The position numbers and the translations under genes are program-made. A model generated the notes under the pieces. That model worked only from the letters and a program-made list of their open reading frames with translations. It had not been told where the DNA came from and did not search any database. Positions 1 through 8,192 of a stretch of 60,311 nucleotides of DNA are shown here, in pieces. Source of the DNA: Oscillospiraceae bacterium. GTDB taxonomy: Bacteria; Bacillota; Clostridia; Oscillospirales; Ruminococcaceae. The stretch spans positions 1 to 60,311 of the forward strand of contig JAILIG010000096.1 of assembly GCA_024695445.1 (NCBI GenBank). The letters are read 5' to 3'. Every line of letters starts with the position of its first letter. Within the stretch, counting starts at the first letter, position 1.

Positions 1-2913
1 AGCCATTTCACCCTGCGGAACTTCCAGATACGCATCAGATGCCAGCAGATACGGAATCCGGAAGGCGTTTATTTTGTTTTGTGCAGCATAGCTCAGGACC
101 GGAGAAGCGTCCGGAGCGGCAAGGGTTTTTGTCTGTAAGCCTCTGTCAGCAATGTTCTGTACCCGTTCGCCGAAGACAGCTACGCATTTTCCGCTGATTG
201 CTTCTGTTTCAACTGTTTCCGCATTTTGTAAGTAGAGTACATTGACATCGCATTCCCAGAACGCCCTTTTCGGAATGTTGAGAACAGCCGGAAAAGACAT
301 CGTGACACCTTCCGTGTGCGCAAAAGCCTGATATCCAAGTGTCGTCACGCAGTCGAAGGAAAGCGGCTCTGAGAACCGGTTGAACATCAATGCCATTTCG
401 CCGATCTCAATGATTTTGGACACATCAAAATGCAGCATCAGATCGCAAAGATACGCATGAGCGAAGGCGCGGTCTCCGAGCTTCGTAACGCCCGGAGCCG
501 TAACAGAGCGCAGAGAGCCGCAGTCTTCTGCAAATCCCTCCGGTATTTCTGTGACGGTTTCCGGCAGGATCAATTCCTGAATCATCGACAGACAAAATGC
601 ACTCTTTCCGAGCGTTTCCACCTGATCCAACGAGATTGAGCCCGTAAGACCGGTGTTGGAGAACGCGAGTTCCCCGATAGACTTGACAGCTCTCCATTCA
701 AACAGTTTGCCGAAGGATTTGATCTCTGTGCAGTCAGTGAACGAACAGTCTCCGAAGCTGACAACCGGTCCGAGCTCTATCTCTGAAATGGAGAAGCAGC
801 CGTAAAACGCATAGTCCGGTATTTCTGTCACATATTTGGAAACGATATATTTATCCGTACAAAGCGCATAACATTTTTTGAAAGAAGCTTTTCCGATTTC
901 ACTCAGATTATTGAAATCAAGTGTTCTGAGTTCTTTGCAATCGCAGAAAGCAGACTCTCCGACAGTGCGCACGCCGGGTGCAGACAGCTCGATCAGCTCG
1001 CTGCATCCATGAAATGCACGGTCTCCGATTTTTTCCACCGATTTGGGCAATGTGATATACTGGATGCGGGTATTGCCCTCAAAAGCGCCTTCCCCGATTT
1101 CAGTGATGGGCGTTTTCTGCGTAAGATCGAATAGATTTATTTCTGAGAGGACTCCGTGATATGCCTTCAAAACGCCGTTTTCTATTTCATACGGATCGGC
1201 AAGATCCTGTCCGTTCAGACAGTATACTTCGGTCATCTCCCGGCTTGTTTCACCATCGATGAAAGCCACTGCACGCAGCATGGTTGTTTTATCAATGTGT
1301 ATCGGTCCCGAATAGAGTGTTGCGGTCTTCGGATCGGGCATGGAGCCGTCAAGCGTATAATACATTGCCGCATGATATTCCGCACAGTACAGACTGACAT
1401 CCACAGCTTCGGGGAAGTAATCTCCTTTCGGCGAAGCTGACGGTGCCGGGCAGTAAACCGAAGAAAAACGGAAATCTTCCAGCGAAATTTCACCCCAGCC
1501 ATATGTATCGTCAAAGCCCGGATCTCCGAGGTCTAGTGCATTCGCACGAAGGAACTGATAGAGATCATCATTGGAAAGCGAAGGCTGGTAGGACAGCAAA
1601 TCAGCAACCGCGGCAGAGACAAACGGTGCTGCCATACTGGTACCGTCCCACATCGCAGTTGCTGTCGGGGAACCGGTAACCGAGCTGTTGATGGAAACAC
1701 CCGGTGCCACAAAATCTATCACGCTGCCGTAATTACTGAATAAGGCAAGCTCGTGATCCGAGTCAATTGCACCGATGGTAAAGCAGGACGGAAACGAAGC
1801 AGGATGATTATAAACGGCATCCTGGGTTTCATTTCCGGCAGAAACACAGAGAGGAATGTCCGCTTCTTCCAACGCAGCGCAGGCATCCTCCAGCAGCGGA
1901 GATTCGCCCAGACCGCCGAGGCTCATGCTGACGACATCCGCGTTTCGTTCCAGCGCATACATCATTGCGCAGTAAATTTCTATGGACTCACCGTAGCCTT
2001 CATCGTTCAGTGCCTTCAGCGGAATGATTTTAACATTTTCCGGAGTACAGGACGCGATGATACCGGAGCAGTGTGTACCGTGTCCGTGAACATCGTGATA
2101 GGAGCCGTCGGAATTCATGATAAAGCCGGCGCCGTCATCCGTGATTCTGCCTTCGAGCCAGGTGTGTTCCTGATATACGCCGGTGTCAATGACAGCAACA
2201 CGAACGGTCGGGAGCTCGGACTTCTCCGTTTTCAGCCATTGACAGAACCGATCTGCGCCGATGTCTGCAACGCCCCATGACAGATTATCCTCATCAATTG
2301 CAGCCGCCTTGGACACAGAGGGCTTTCCGGTCACCCGGAAGGTTGTGTCCGGATCCACATAGACGACGGAAGGATCCTCTTTGTAGTGCTGATAGGCCTG
2401 ATATGCCTGTTCCGGTGTGTCATACTGCATGACATACAGCCCGCGGTATCCGGACACCGTCTGTACAGCGCCGCAGGATTGCGGTTTCGTTTCGGACTTG
2501 ACAATCAGTCTCGCGTTCTGAAACGGAGACTGAACAGTCAGATCAGAGCCGTTTCTGCTGACCGTGCAGCCGGTTCTTGCGGCAGCTTCTTCGATCGGAA
2601 CCGCAGTCCTGTCAGTATCATTCAGCACGGTATACAGCTTTCTGTTTTGAATCCGATACGGGCCGAAGGATGTACCGACGGGGGTTCCGTCCCGGTAGAG
2701 CATCTGCTCCTTTTCAGAGAACTGCAGCGTGCAGAACGGTTCCGAATCAACCGCGGGATCGCTGTGCATCGAAGTGAGCCGGGATAGAAATGCAGAAAGC
2801 GATTCCGTATCTGCAGATACATAACGGGTAAAATCAAGACGCTGCGCAGAAAAACTGCCTGTCAATACAACGCCTGCGAGTAGCGCTGCAAGGTGTTGGG
2901 ACATTTTTTTCAT
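1..2913 (-). CDS. Secreted subtilisin-like (S8) protease with leucine-rich repeats, partial
   Basis: My reading of the minus strand gives an uninterrupted frame from ATG at 2913 to the window edge (971 codons, no stop), so the C terminus is missing. A Lys-led hydrophobic N terminus looks like a signal peptide. The S8 triad is visible: Asp243 in VIDTGV, His278 in HGTHCSG and Ser426 in GTSMAAP. Roughly residues 485-560 resemble a chitobiase C-terminal-type beta-sandwich (YYTLDGSMPDP), and from about 575 onward there are BspA-type leucine-rich repeats (repeated IGEGAF/IGDRAF/VGESAF units). A GGAGG site precedes the ATG. It lies 36 bp downstream of the glycosidase-like gene and is probably the last or a late gene of the minus-strand operon starting at 6351. 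Inference: an extracellular or wall-bound protease; its substrate is not evident. Confidence 0.9.
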   Translation of the reverse strand, partial: MKKMSQHLAALLAGVVLTGSFSAQRLDFTRYVSADTESLSAFLSRLTSMHSDPAVDSEPFCTLQFSEKEQMLYRDGTPVGTSFGPYRIQNRKLYTVLNDTDRTAVPIEEAAARTGCTVSRNGSDLTVQSPFQNARLIVKSETKPQSCGAVQTVSGYRGLYVMQYDTPEQAYQAYQHYKEDPSVVYVDPDTTFRVTGKPSVSKAAAIDEDNLSWGVADIGADRFCQWLKTEKSELPTVRVAVIDTGVYQEHTWLEGRITDDGAGFIMNSDGSYHDVHGHGTHCSGIIASCTPENVKIIPLKALNDEGYGESIEIYCAMMYALERNADVVSMSLGGLGESPLLEDACAALEEADIPLCVSAGNETQDAVYNHPASFPSCFTIGAIDSDHELALFSNYGSVIDFVAPGVSINSSVTGSPTATAMWDGTSMAAPFVSAAVADLLSYQPSLSNDDLYQFLRANALDLGDPGFDDTYGWGEISLEDFRFSSVYCPAPSASPKGDYFPEAVDVSLYCAEYHAAMYYTLDGSMPDPKTATLYSGPIHIDKTTMLRAVAFIDGETSREMTEVYCLNGQDLADPYEIENGVLKAYHGVLSEINLFDLTQKTPITEIGEGAFEGNTRIQYITLPKSVEKIGDRAFHGCSELIELSAPGVRTVGESAFCDCKELRTLDFNNLSEIGKASFKKCYALCTDKYIVSKYVTEIPDYAFYGCFSISEIELGPVVSFGDCSFTDCTEIKSFGKLFEWRAVKSIGELAFSNTGLTGSISLDQVETLGKSAFCLSMIQELILPETVTEIPEGFAEDCGSLRSVTAPGVTKLGDRAFAHAYLCDLMLHFDVSKIIEIGEMALMFNRFSEPLSFDCVTTLGYQAFAHTEGVTMSFPAVLNIPKRAFWECDVNVLYLQNAETVETEAISGKCVAVFGERVQNIADRGLQTKTLAAPDASPVLSYAAQNKINAFRIPYLLASDAYLEVPQGEMA

Positions 2914-2949
2914 AATAACCTCCCTCTGAAAAACAAATCTGCATACCGT

Positions 2950-4224
2950 TTAATCGACTGCGTAAATCTCTGTATAACCGGCCGAATAAGCGGTTTCCAA
3001 TACGGAATTGAACTGTTCATCCGTCAGGCTGCCGCGGACAAAGCACGGAATCAGTCTGACATCCCCCAGAATCTGTTTGCACAGACCGAGCAGTTCCACT
3101 GCTTTTTCGGCTTCGGAAAGCTGGCCGAGTGCATAGCGTTTATTCTCATAAATAAAAGGTGACCGGAACGATGTAACATCTATGTCCATGGAGACCGCCG
3201 GAACTGTCAGAGCGTCCGGGACAAAGGCTTCCGCTTTTCCGTTTATAACATCCTTCAGCGAGAAGGAAAAGACTGCCTGCGGCACATCTGCCGCAATTTT
3301 GTTAATCAGTCCGGTCAAAGCCTCGCTTCGCCGTTTCGGATCGGTAATTTGTTTGCCGAGCAGGGCCTCGTCGCTGTTGAAAAACTTCGGAAATGCGATG
3401 TCATAACAAAGTACATTCTGAAAGCCTGCTGCCACAAGCTCTGCTGCAAGTGACGAAAGGTACGCGCCGGAATGTGCACAATACGGAGAAATCCAGGGCT
3501 TTCCGCCGTCTGCCTCTGCACGGTCGAGCCAGCGCGTCTGACTGGATGCGATCATGTACCCGCCGTCTGAAAAAGCAGCCGGAAACAGATGATCCGTCAG
3601 CAGATCCATCTGGGCAATCCCCTTCAGCCCGTGCGCATCGAGGACTGCCTTGACGGCTTCCGGTGCGGGGGCATCATCAGAAAAAGCTCCGGAGGTCGCG
3701 GCATCTTTGACAGCAGAGGCATAGAGCAGCTGCCCGCCCGGTACCTTCATCGGCAGAATCATTGCCGAAAAGCCCTCTGATGCGCAGCGTTCTGCTGCTG
3801 TATCCAGCAGCTTCAGGTCAGAACAGGTTTCCGGGGTAATGCAGTAAGCCAGCGTCACATTCTCACCGAATTTCGCGGTATGAACAGTCGTTTCGGATGC
3901 CGTGGAGGAAGTGACCGTACCGGTTGCCGCGGCAGTCGTTTTGGTCTCCTCTGCTTCGGAGGAAGAAATCGTAGTTTTGATCGGTTCCGACTCCTGTTCA
4001 AAGAAAGGCTGATCTGTTTTTGTCGGCGATTCCGCTTCAGCAGAGAGCCTTGCCATCAGCGGGCCGACCACATTATATCCGACGATTCCCAGCATGGCGG
4101 CCAGCAGAACGGTCAGCGTGATGCCGAGAGCAGAGCGCATCGGATGATACCGGTTGAAAATGCGGTGATTCCGGTCTTTGCTTGTAAAGAGCTTTCTGCC
4201 CTTTTTCTTGTGTTTGAACTGCAT
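2950..4224 (-). CDS. Membrane-anchored putative glycoside hydrolase-like protein (DUF4015-like)
   Basis: 424 residues if started at the ATG at 4224, which has AGAGG seven bases upstream; an ATG five codons earlier lacks a good site. The N terminus is very basic (KHKKKGRK), then has one hydrophobic segment (about residues 35-60), then a Ser/Thr/Glu-rich linker (about 70-120). The C-terminal domain resembles the TIM-barrel family annotated as putative glycosyl hydrolases (DUF4015), with segments such as ILPMKVPGG, ISPYCAHSGAYLSSLA and VLCYDIAFPKFF. Predicted orientation is N-in with the domain outside. It sits between the RnfA-like gene (47 bp upstream) and the S8 protease. The family assignment is by resemblance; I cannot name catalytic residues or a substrate. 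Confidence 0.7.
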   Translation of the reverse strand: MQFKHKKKGRKLFTSKDRNHRIFNRYHPMRSALGITLTVLLAAMLGIVGYNVVGPLMARLSAEAESPTKTDQPFFEQESEPIKTTISSSEAEETKTTAAATGTVTSSTASETTVHTAKFGENVTLAYCITPETCSDLKLLDTAAERCASEGFSAMILPMKVPGGQLLYASAVKDAATSGAFSDDAPAPEAVKAVLDAHGLKGIAQMDLLTDHLFPAAFSDGGYMIASSQTRWLDRAEADGGKPWISPYCAHSGAYLSSLAAELVAAGFQNVLCYDIAFPKFFNSDEALLGKQITDPKRRSEALTGLINKIAADVPQAVFSFSLKDVINGKAEAFVPDALTVPAVSMDIDVTSFRSPFIYENKRYALGQLSEAEKAVELLGLCKQILGDVRLIPCFVRGSLTDEQFNSVLETAYSAGYTEIYAVD

Positions 4225-4271
4225 AATACATCCTCTCATGCTTCATGGATAGAATCCGCTTGAGTAGCTAA

Positions 4272-4835
4272 TCAGGAAAGAACAGAAGCGGTGATGCAGG
4301 CAGCCGCCATGGAAAGCAGTCCTGCAGAAAGATATATCCCGCGCCATCCGCGGAAGACGGCCGGCGTCTGTTCGCTGCAAACAGCCGGTTTCAGGGCCTC
4401 CAGCATCGCAGCGGCAATGAAAAAGCCGGTGCCTTCTTTGATTCCGTAGGAAAAAGCAGAAGAAACGCCCGAAACGGAACCGTCACTGAGCCAAAGAATC
4501 CCAAGAATTGCACCGGAACAGGCGGCTGTCAGCAGATGCGGTTCGACTGCCGATGCGGATTCTTTCAGAAGTACGCGCAGCAATAAATCAACAGCCGCTG
4601 TCAGAAGCAAAGTCAGGCACACCGCAATGACTGCGGTCCACACGGGATCGGCAATCAGGCTTTGCAGCAGAAACAGCAGAACCGTGTTCAGCGGACAGAT
4701 GCACAGTACGAGCAGCGAAGAAGGCAGCAGGCTTTTCCCCCTTTGCGTCAAAAACGAAAAGCCTGATAAGCCGAGTAATCTGGTAAAGACAAGATTTTGC
4801 GTCAGAATCGTGAAGAATGCGACAGACATACGCAT
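4272..4835 (-). CDS. RnfA-like integral membrane protein (divergent paralogue)
   Basis: 187 residues, about six membrane segments. It aligns by eye with the canonical RnfA at 15164-15757: TQNLVFTRLLG matches TDNFVLSKFMG, and LLTAACSGAILG matches LITTNCAVLG. The paired Cys of the first motif (GCCPFLG in the canonical copy) are Leu and Ser here, while the Cys of the second motif is kept. In Rnf/Nqr complexes such Cys residues of the A/E subunits hold a [2Fe-2S] centre in the membrane, so this copy would lack one ligand. The ATG lies immediately after the stop of the RnfE-like gene, indicating tight co-translation. Function unknown; homology to RnfA/NqrE is likely, normal Rnf function is doubtful. 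Confidence 0.75.
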   Translation of the reverse strand: MRMSVAFFTILTQNLVFTRLLGLSGFSFLTQRGKSLLPSSLLVLCICPLNTVLLFLLQSLIADPVWTAVIAVCLTLLLTAAVDLLLRVLLKESASAVEPHLLTAACSGAILGILWLSDGSVSGVSSAFSYGIKEGTGFFIAAAMLEALKPAVCSEQTPAVFRGWRGIYLSAGLLSMAAACITASVLS

Positions 4836-5426
4836 TTATGCCGCCTCCTTTTCCGTCCGGAACGGCGCGCATACTGCGGCGCTGAGCATGACAGTCAGAA
4901 TGATGCCGCCGCACGGTGCCGCAAACAGCGGAACCGGCGCAGACGGGAATACCGTTCTGCCGAGCAAGGTGCCGGAGCCGAGCAGCTCCCGAAGTGTGCC
5001 CAGAATCAAAAATGCAGTGCAAACACCGGCCATACAGCAGAACAGGCTCAGCAGAAAAGATGTGAGCTTTTTTGGCACCAGCAGCTCCGTGCATGATTCA
5101 GAGAGCGCTGTGCACAGGATCAGCAGCGGCAGAAATACGCCAGCTTTGCCGACCTCCGAAGGATCAAACATAATCCGCGCCGACATGACAGCCGGTACAT
5201 ACACCAAACCGGCTGTTACGGAATAAACTAGAATGCGTACAGGAAACGGAACACGCAACGGTAAAAGCGCTGTCAGCGGAACAGAGAACAGCATCAGAAA
5301 TGCCAGAATATAAGAAAGTATCGCTGCGTGCAGCAGGCTGTCTGCAAAGCAGCAGGCAGCAGCGGCATAAAGCCCCTCAGTCAGCAGAAAGTTCCGCCGC
5401 AGGAACAGAGTCCCCTTCGGTTTCAT
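4836..5426 (-). CDS. RnfE-like integral membrane protein (divergent paralogue)
   Basis: 196 residues from the ATG at 5426, which has an AAAGGGGG-type site about 11 bases upstream. Multiple hydrophobic segments; the general layout follows the canonical RnfE at 14487-15167. LYAAAACCFADSL sits where canonical RnfE has LVGLLGICPVLAIT, and FLPLLILCTALSE where it has FLSLITVNCIILG, so Cys residues survive near both expected [2Fe-2S] ligand positions. FLILGTLRELLGSGTL closely parallels canonical SFREIIGSGTWFG. The start overlaps the RnfD-like gene by 50 bp, and the stop abuts the RnfA-like ATG. Predicted partner of the RnfA-like and RnfD-like proteins. No RnfB, RnfC or RnfG accompanies it here. Confidence 0.75.
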   Translation of the reverse strand: MKPKGTLFLRRNFLLTEGLYAAAACCFADSLLHAAILSYILAFLMLFSVPLTALLPLRVPFPVRILVYSVTAGLVYVPAVMSARIMFDPSEVGKAGVFLPLLILCTALSESCTELLVPKKLTSFLLSLFCCMAGVCTAFLILGTLRELLGSGTLLGRTVFPSAPVPLFAAPCGGIILTVMLSAAVCAPFRTEKEAA

Positions 5427-6351
5427 CCGGACAGACGCCCCCTTTCGTTTGTTCAAAGAGCTCCGGACGGCGCAGATACAGCGCCAGCGGCGCGACCAGG
5501 ACGGAAATCATGACCGGTGCGTCTGTCACAGCGAAGAAGAAGGTCATAATCAGGACGAGAATTCCGCAGAGCAGGCCGTACAGAAATCCGTAGAGGGATT
5601 TCGGGGCATACATCGGATCAGCGTACAGGAAGACAGCGGAAAACAGAGTCTGATTGGTCATCATGGACGCGGTACAGACCAGCAAGGGTGCGCGGAAGAG
5701 ATGCAGCATGACATTTCCGCCGCAGATGACTGTCAGCATCGGGAGCAGAACAGAAAGAGAAGCTGATCTGCGGAAGCACAGTACTGCCGCAATCACCAGC
5801 AAAAGCAAAACGGAGACAGAGCCGGTCGGAAGTCCGGCGGGGCCGGTCAGCCATTCCATAAAGTCAGACGGAAAATGTCCGGACGAATTCCACTTTTCCG
5901 ACAGACCGGCACCCTGTTCTACCGAATCCGCGAAATAGAGCGGGAGGATTCCTTTGCTGAGCGGAAACAGCCGCATCTGTACACCGGACTGCATCAGTCC
6001 GAAACAGTAGCCGACAGCCGCCGTCGGAAACAGCATTTGTTTCCGTCCGCCGAAAACCTGTCTGCCGATGATAATTGCAAAAACACAGGACAGAATAAGC
6101 AGAGAGACCGAAACAGTCGGCGGCATCAGCATATAAATCAGAATGCCGCATACCGCTGCATCCAGATGCCGGAATCCGAAACGCTCATGCCGCAGATACA
6201 GACAAATCAGCTCTGTCAGCATCGAAACGGCAGCGGCCAGTGTGCAGAAAACCAAAATACGCGGCCCGTAATCGAATGACGCAACCGCCATGATTGCAGC
6301 AAGCGCTGCGAACCGGTCGAGAATCTGCTCATGTTCAGGCTTTTTTCTCAA
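5377..6351 (-). CDS. RnfD-like integral membrane protein lacking the flavin-attachment motif
   Basis: 324 residues from TTG at 6351, preceded by AAAGGAG; first gene of the minus-strand operon. It is recognisably RnfD/NqrB-like: HLDAAVCGILIYMLMPPTVSV parallels DGSAAVTGLLVGLNLPPTIPV of the canonical copy at 13066, and RQVFGGRKQMLFPTAAVG parallels KQMFGGLGQNFANPAIVG. In canonical RnfD a Thr in an S-x-A-T motif is covalently flavinylated (here SSATPL in the 13066 gene). At the same place this protein has a segment with no S-G-A-T-like motif. The late segment MMTNQTLFSAVFLYADPMYAPKS parallels LMLGSIFMATDYVTSPITP. Probably a membrane subunit repurposed without covalent FMN; role unknown. Confidence 0.8.
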   Translation of the reverse strand: MRKKPEHEQILDRFAALAAIMAVASFDYGPRILVFCTLAAAVSMLTELICLYLRHERFGFRHLDAAVCGILIYMLMPPTVSVSLLILSCVFAIIIGRQVFGGRKQMLFPTAAVGYCFGLMQSGVQMRLFPLSKGILPLYFADSVEQGAGLSEKWNSSGHFPSDFMEWLTGPAGLPTGSVSVLLLLVIAAVLCFRRSASLSVLLPMLTVICGGNVMLHLFRAPLLVCTASMMTNQTLFSAVFLYADPMYAPKSLYGFLYGLLCGILVLIMTFFFAVTDAPVMISVLVAPLALYLRRPELFEQTKGGVCPDETEGDSVPAAELSAD

Positions 6352-6410
6352 AGGCTGCGCGCTCCTTTCGGGTTAATTTATTATTTTGATTGAGAAAGGA
6401 ATCTGCTTTT

Positions 6411-6962
6411 ATGACCATTCAGCAGTTGTCTGCAAGAACCGTGAAAGTGCATATCCATGCAGAAGAACTGCGCACCCTGATGATCTCCGGCAGTGATCCG
6501 GAGTCCATGCAGATACTTGATCTGATCGGATTGATGCTGACGCAGGCAGAGGCATTCAGCCGGATTCCTTTTTCTGTATCCACCGTAAGCGTTGAAATTC
6601 TGACCGATTCCGCCGGCGGACTGACTGCCTATTTCTCCCTGGAACGGCAGGCAGAGACTGTACCGCGCACGAGTACGCTGCATCTGTCAGCAGCATTTCC
6701 GGACAAACAGACGATCCGCGCATGCTGCCGGCGGTTTTCCGGCGACAAGCATCCGATTCTCGGCAGCACGGCATATCAATACAAGGACTGCTGGATTCTG
6801 ATTCTCAAGCTGATGCGCAGCGATGCAGCACAGCCGTATCATTTGCTGCTGGAATACGGCAGACCGTTTCGGCTGACGCCGCTGAACCGCGCCCGGCTTT
6901 CGGAATACGGAAAATGCTTGTTTCGGCGAAACGCCGTGGAGCACTTTGCGTCAGATGTCTGA
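6411..6962 (+). CDS. MecA-like adaptor protein
   Basis: 183 residues. ATG at 6411 is chosen over an upstream TTG because AGAAAGGA ends ten bases before it. The N terminus (MTIQQLSARTVKVHIHAEELRTL), the pattern of predicted strands and helices, and the SGGLTAYFS-like motif (AGGLTAYFS) resemble the MecA/YpbH family, which links substrates to the ClpC AAA+ unfoldase in Firmicutes. The C-terminal half (YGKCLFRRNAVEHF) is also MecA-like. The gene is divergent from the Rnf-like operon (59 bp apart) and its 3' end overlaps the end of rpe by 12 bp. The family call rests on weak, overall similarity. Confidence 0.55.
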   Translation: MTIQQLSARTVKVHIHAEELRTLMISGSDPESMQILDLIGLMLTQAEAFSRIPFSVSTVSVEILTDSAGGLTAYFSLERQAETVPRTSTLHLSAAFPDKQTIRACCRRFSGDKHPILGSTAYQYKDCWILILKLMRSDAAQPYHLLLEYGRPFRLTPLNRARLSEYGKCLFRRNAVEHFASDV

Positions 6963-7619
6963 TTTGTCACCGCGCAGCAGTCTGACGGCTTCTGCCGGAT
7001 CCTTCGCTGACAGCAGATAGGAACCTGACACGATGTAGTCTGCACCCGCCTGACGGCAAAGCAACGAGGTTTCCGCATTGATGCCGCCGTCCACTTCGAT
7101 GTGAAGCCTGCGGTGCTTTTTCCGGATTTCACCGGAAAGCTTCCGGATTTTCGGAAGCACCTCCGGGATAAACGGCTGTTTGCCCCAGCCGGGTTCCACG
7201 GTCATCATGAGGAAAAAGTCCTCCTCATCCATTTCGGGAATCAGCGGGAAAACTTTCTCAACATCCGTACCCGGAGAGACCGCGATGCCTGCCGGAATCC
7301 CATGACTGTGAATTGCCTGCAGTGTCTGAACCGGATCGGACTGGCTTTCAATGTGAAACGAGAGGTACTGCGCGCCCGCAGAAACGAAGCGCTCGACAAA
7401 CCGCAGCGGCTCCTGAATCATCAGGTGGACATCAATCGGCAGTGCAGTATACCGCCGCAGGCTTTCCAGCACCGGCAGACCGAACGACAGATTATCCACA
7501 AATATACCGTCCATTACATCAAAATGCACTGCATCCGCACCGGCTGTTTCGATCAGATCCGCCGTCTTTGCAAGACAGGTAAAATCCGCATTCAGAATGG
7601 AAGCAGAAATCATCGCCAT
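6951..7619 (-). CDS. rpe: Ribulose-phosphate 3-epimerase
   Basis: 222 residues, normal for the family. Interconverts ribulose-5-phosphate and xylulose-5-phosphate in the pentose phosphate pathway; cytosolic TIM barrel. Visible signatures: SASILNADF at the N terminus, HFDVMDGIFVDNLSFG (metal and catalytic Asp), PIDVHLMI, MMTVEPGWGKQPF and VDGGIN followed by GADYIVSGSYL (phosphate-binding end). ATG at 7619 has GGGAGG about 11 bases upstream. It has its own consensus promoter (7664-7692) and overlaps the MecA-like gene tail to tail. Confidence 0.95.
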   Translation of the reverse strand: MAMISASILNADFTCLAKTADLIETAGADAVHFDVMDGIFVDNLSFGLPVLESLRRYTALPIDVHLMIQEPLRFVERFVSAGAQYLSFHIESQSDPVQTLQAIHSHGIPAGIAVSPGTDVEKVFPLIPEMDEEDFFLMMTVEPGWGKQPFIPEVLPKIRKLSGEIRKKHRRLHIEVDGGINAETSLLCRQAGADYIVSGSYLLSAKDPAEAVRLLRGDKSDI

Positions 7620-7663
7620 TCTTCATGTACCTCCCGTTTGATATCATCAGTGTTTACGATGTT

Positions 7664-7692
7664 ATTATATCGCAAAAACAGCATTTCGTCAA
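7664..7692 (-). promoter_or_regulatory. Sigma-A-type promoter of rpe
   Basis: On the minus strand TTGACG (7692-7687) and TATAAT (7669-7664) are separated by 17 bp, giving a start about 40 bases before the rpe ATG. Confidence 0.75.
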
Positions 7693-7759
7693 GCATTCCG
7701 CGCATTCCGGCGTGCGGTTCCCGCTTTTCGGTGAAACTGCCAAATTCAGCCGGATACGC

Positions 7760-7788
7760 TGGACAATCCTGTGAAAATCCGTTATAAT
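7760..7788 (+). promoter_or_regulatory. Sigma-A-like promoter facing the 8193 gene
   Basis: TGGACA (7760-7765), 17 bp, TATAAT (7783-7788). The only plus-strand gene it could serve is at 8193, leaving a leader of about 400 nt that would run antisense to the small ORF 7856-8038. Confidence 0.4.
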
Positions 7789-7807
7789 ATCTACAGATTC
7801 ATTCGGC

Positions 7808-7844
7808 AAAAAAGCAGCCGTGTCCTTCAGACGGAACCGGCTGC
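7808..7844 (-). terminator. Rho-independent terminator on the minus strand
   Basis: GCAGCCG (7814-7820) pairs with CGGCTGC (7838-7844); on the minus strand the stem is followed by six T. It lies 12 bp past the stop of the small ORF 7856-8038, which supports that ORF being a real transcript. Confidence 0.7.
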
Positions 7845-7855
7845 AAGCTGAATCA

Positions 7856-8038
7856 TCAGATTTTTGACGGAATCCCCAGATCGTGCAGGATTTGTCTTTT
7901 TTCTCGATGTGCGGGACAGGCCGGCTTCCAGAGCGGAAGATCCTCTCGCTCTGTCCGGACTGCCTGAACCGGCTGACGGAAGTGCTCTCCTGCCATGCTG
8001 CCGGGTACAAAGATTTTCATATCCGCTTCCTCAAACAT
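7856..8038 (-). CDS. Small hypothetical protein, 60 residues
   Basis: The frame from ATG at 8038 encodes 60 residues beginning MFEEADMKIFVPGS. I recognise no family. It is soluble and charged, with a single Cys. Support comes from an ideal GGGAGG site seven bases before the ATG and a clean intrinsic terminator just after the stop. The same reading frame is open upstream, but nothing there has a ribosome site. Plus-strand frames also cross this interval, but none has comparable signals. I see no clear minus-strand promoter. Treat as a probable small gene. Confidence 0.5.
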   Translation of the reverse strand: MFEEADMKIFVPGSMAGEHFRQPVQAVRTEREDLPLWKPACPAHREKRQILHDLGIPSKI

Positions 8039-8192
8039 CGTCACGCCTCCCGGAGAGTTTCTGTCCGGCGTTCCCGGCAGCTCTTTCGGGCCTCTGAACG
8101 GGAATGCCGTGTCTGTTCGGCGCTTTTCCACCAGATCTGCCCGAACAGCAAAGATAGTGTTTCGCGGATGCTGCAAAATATACGGAGGGCCT

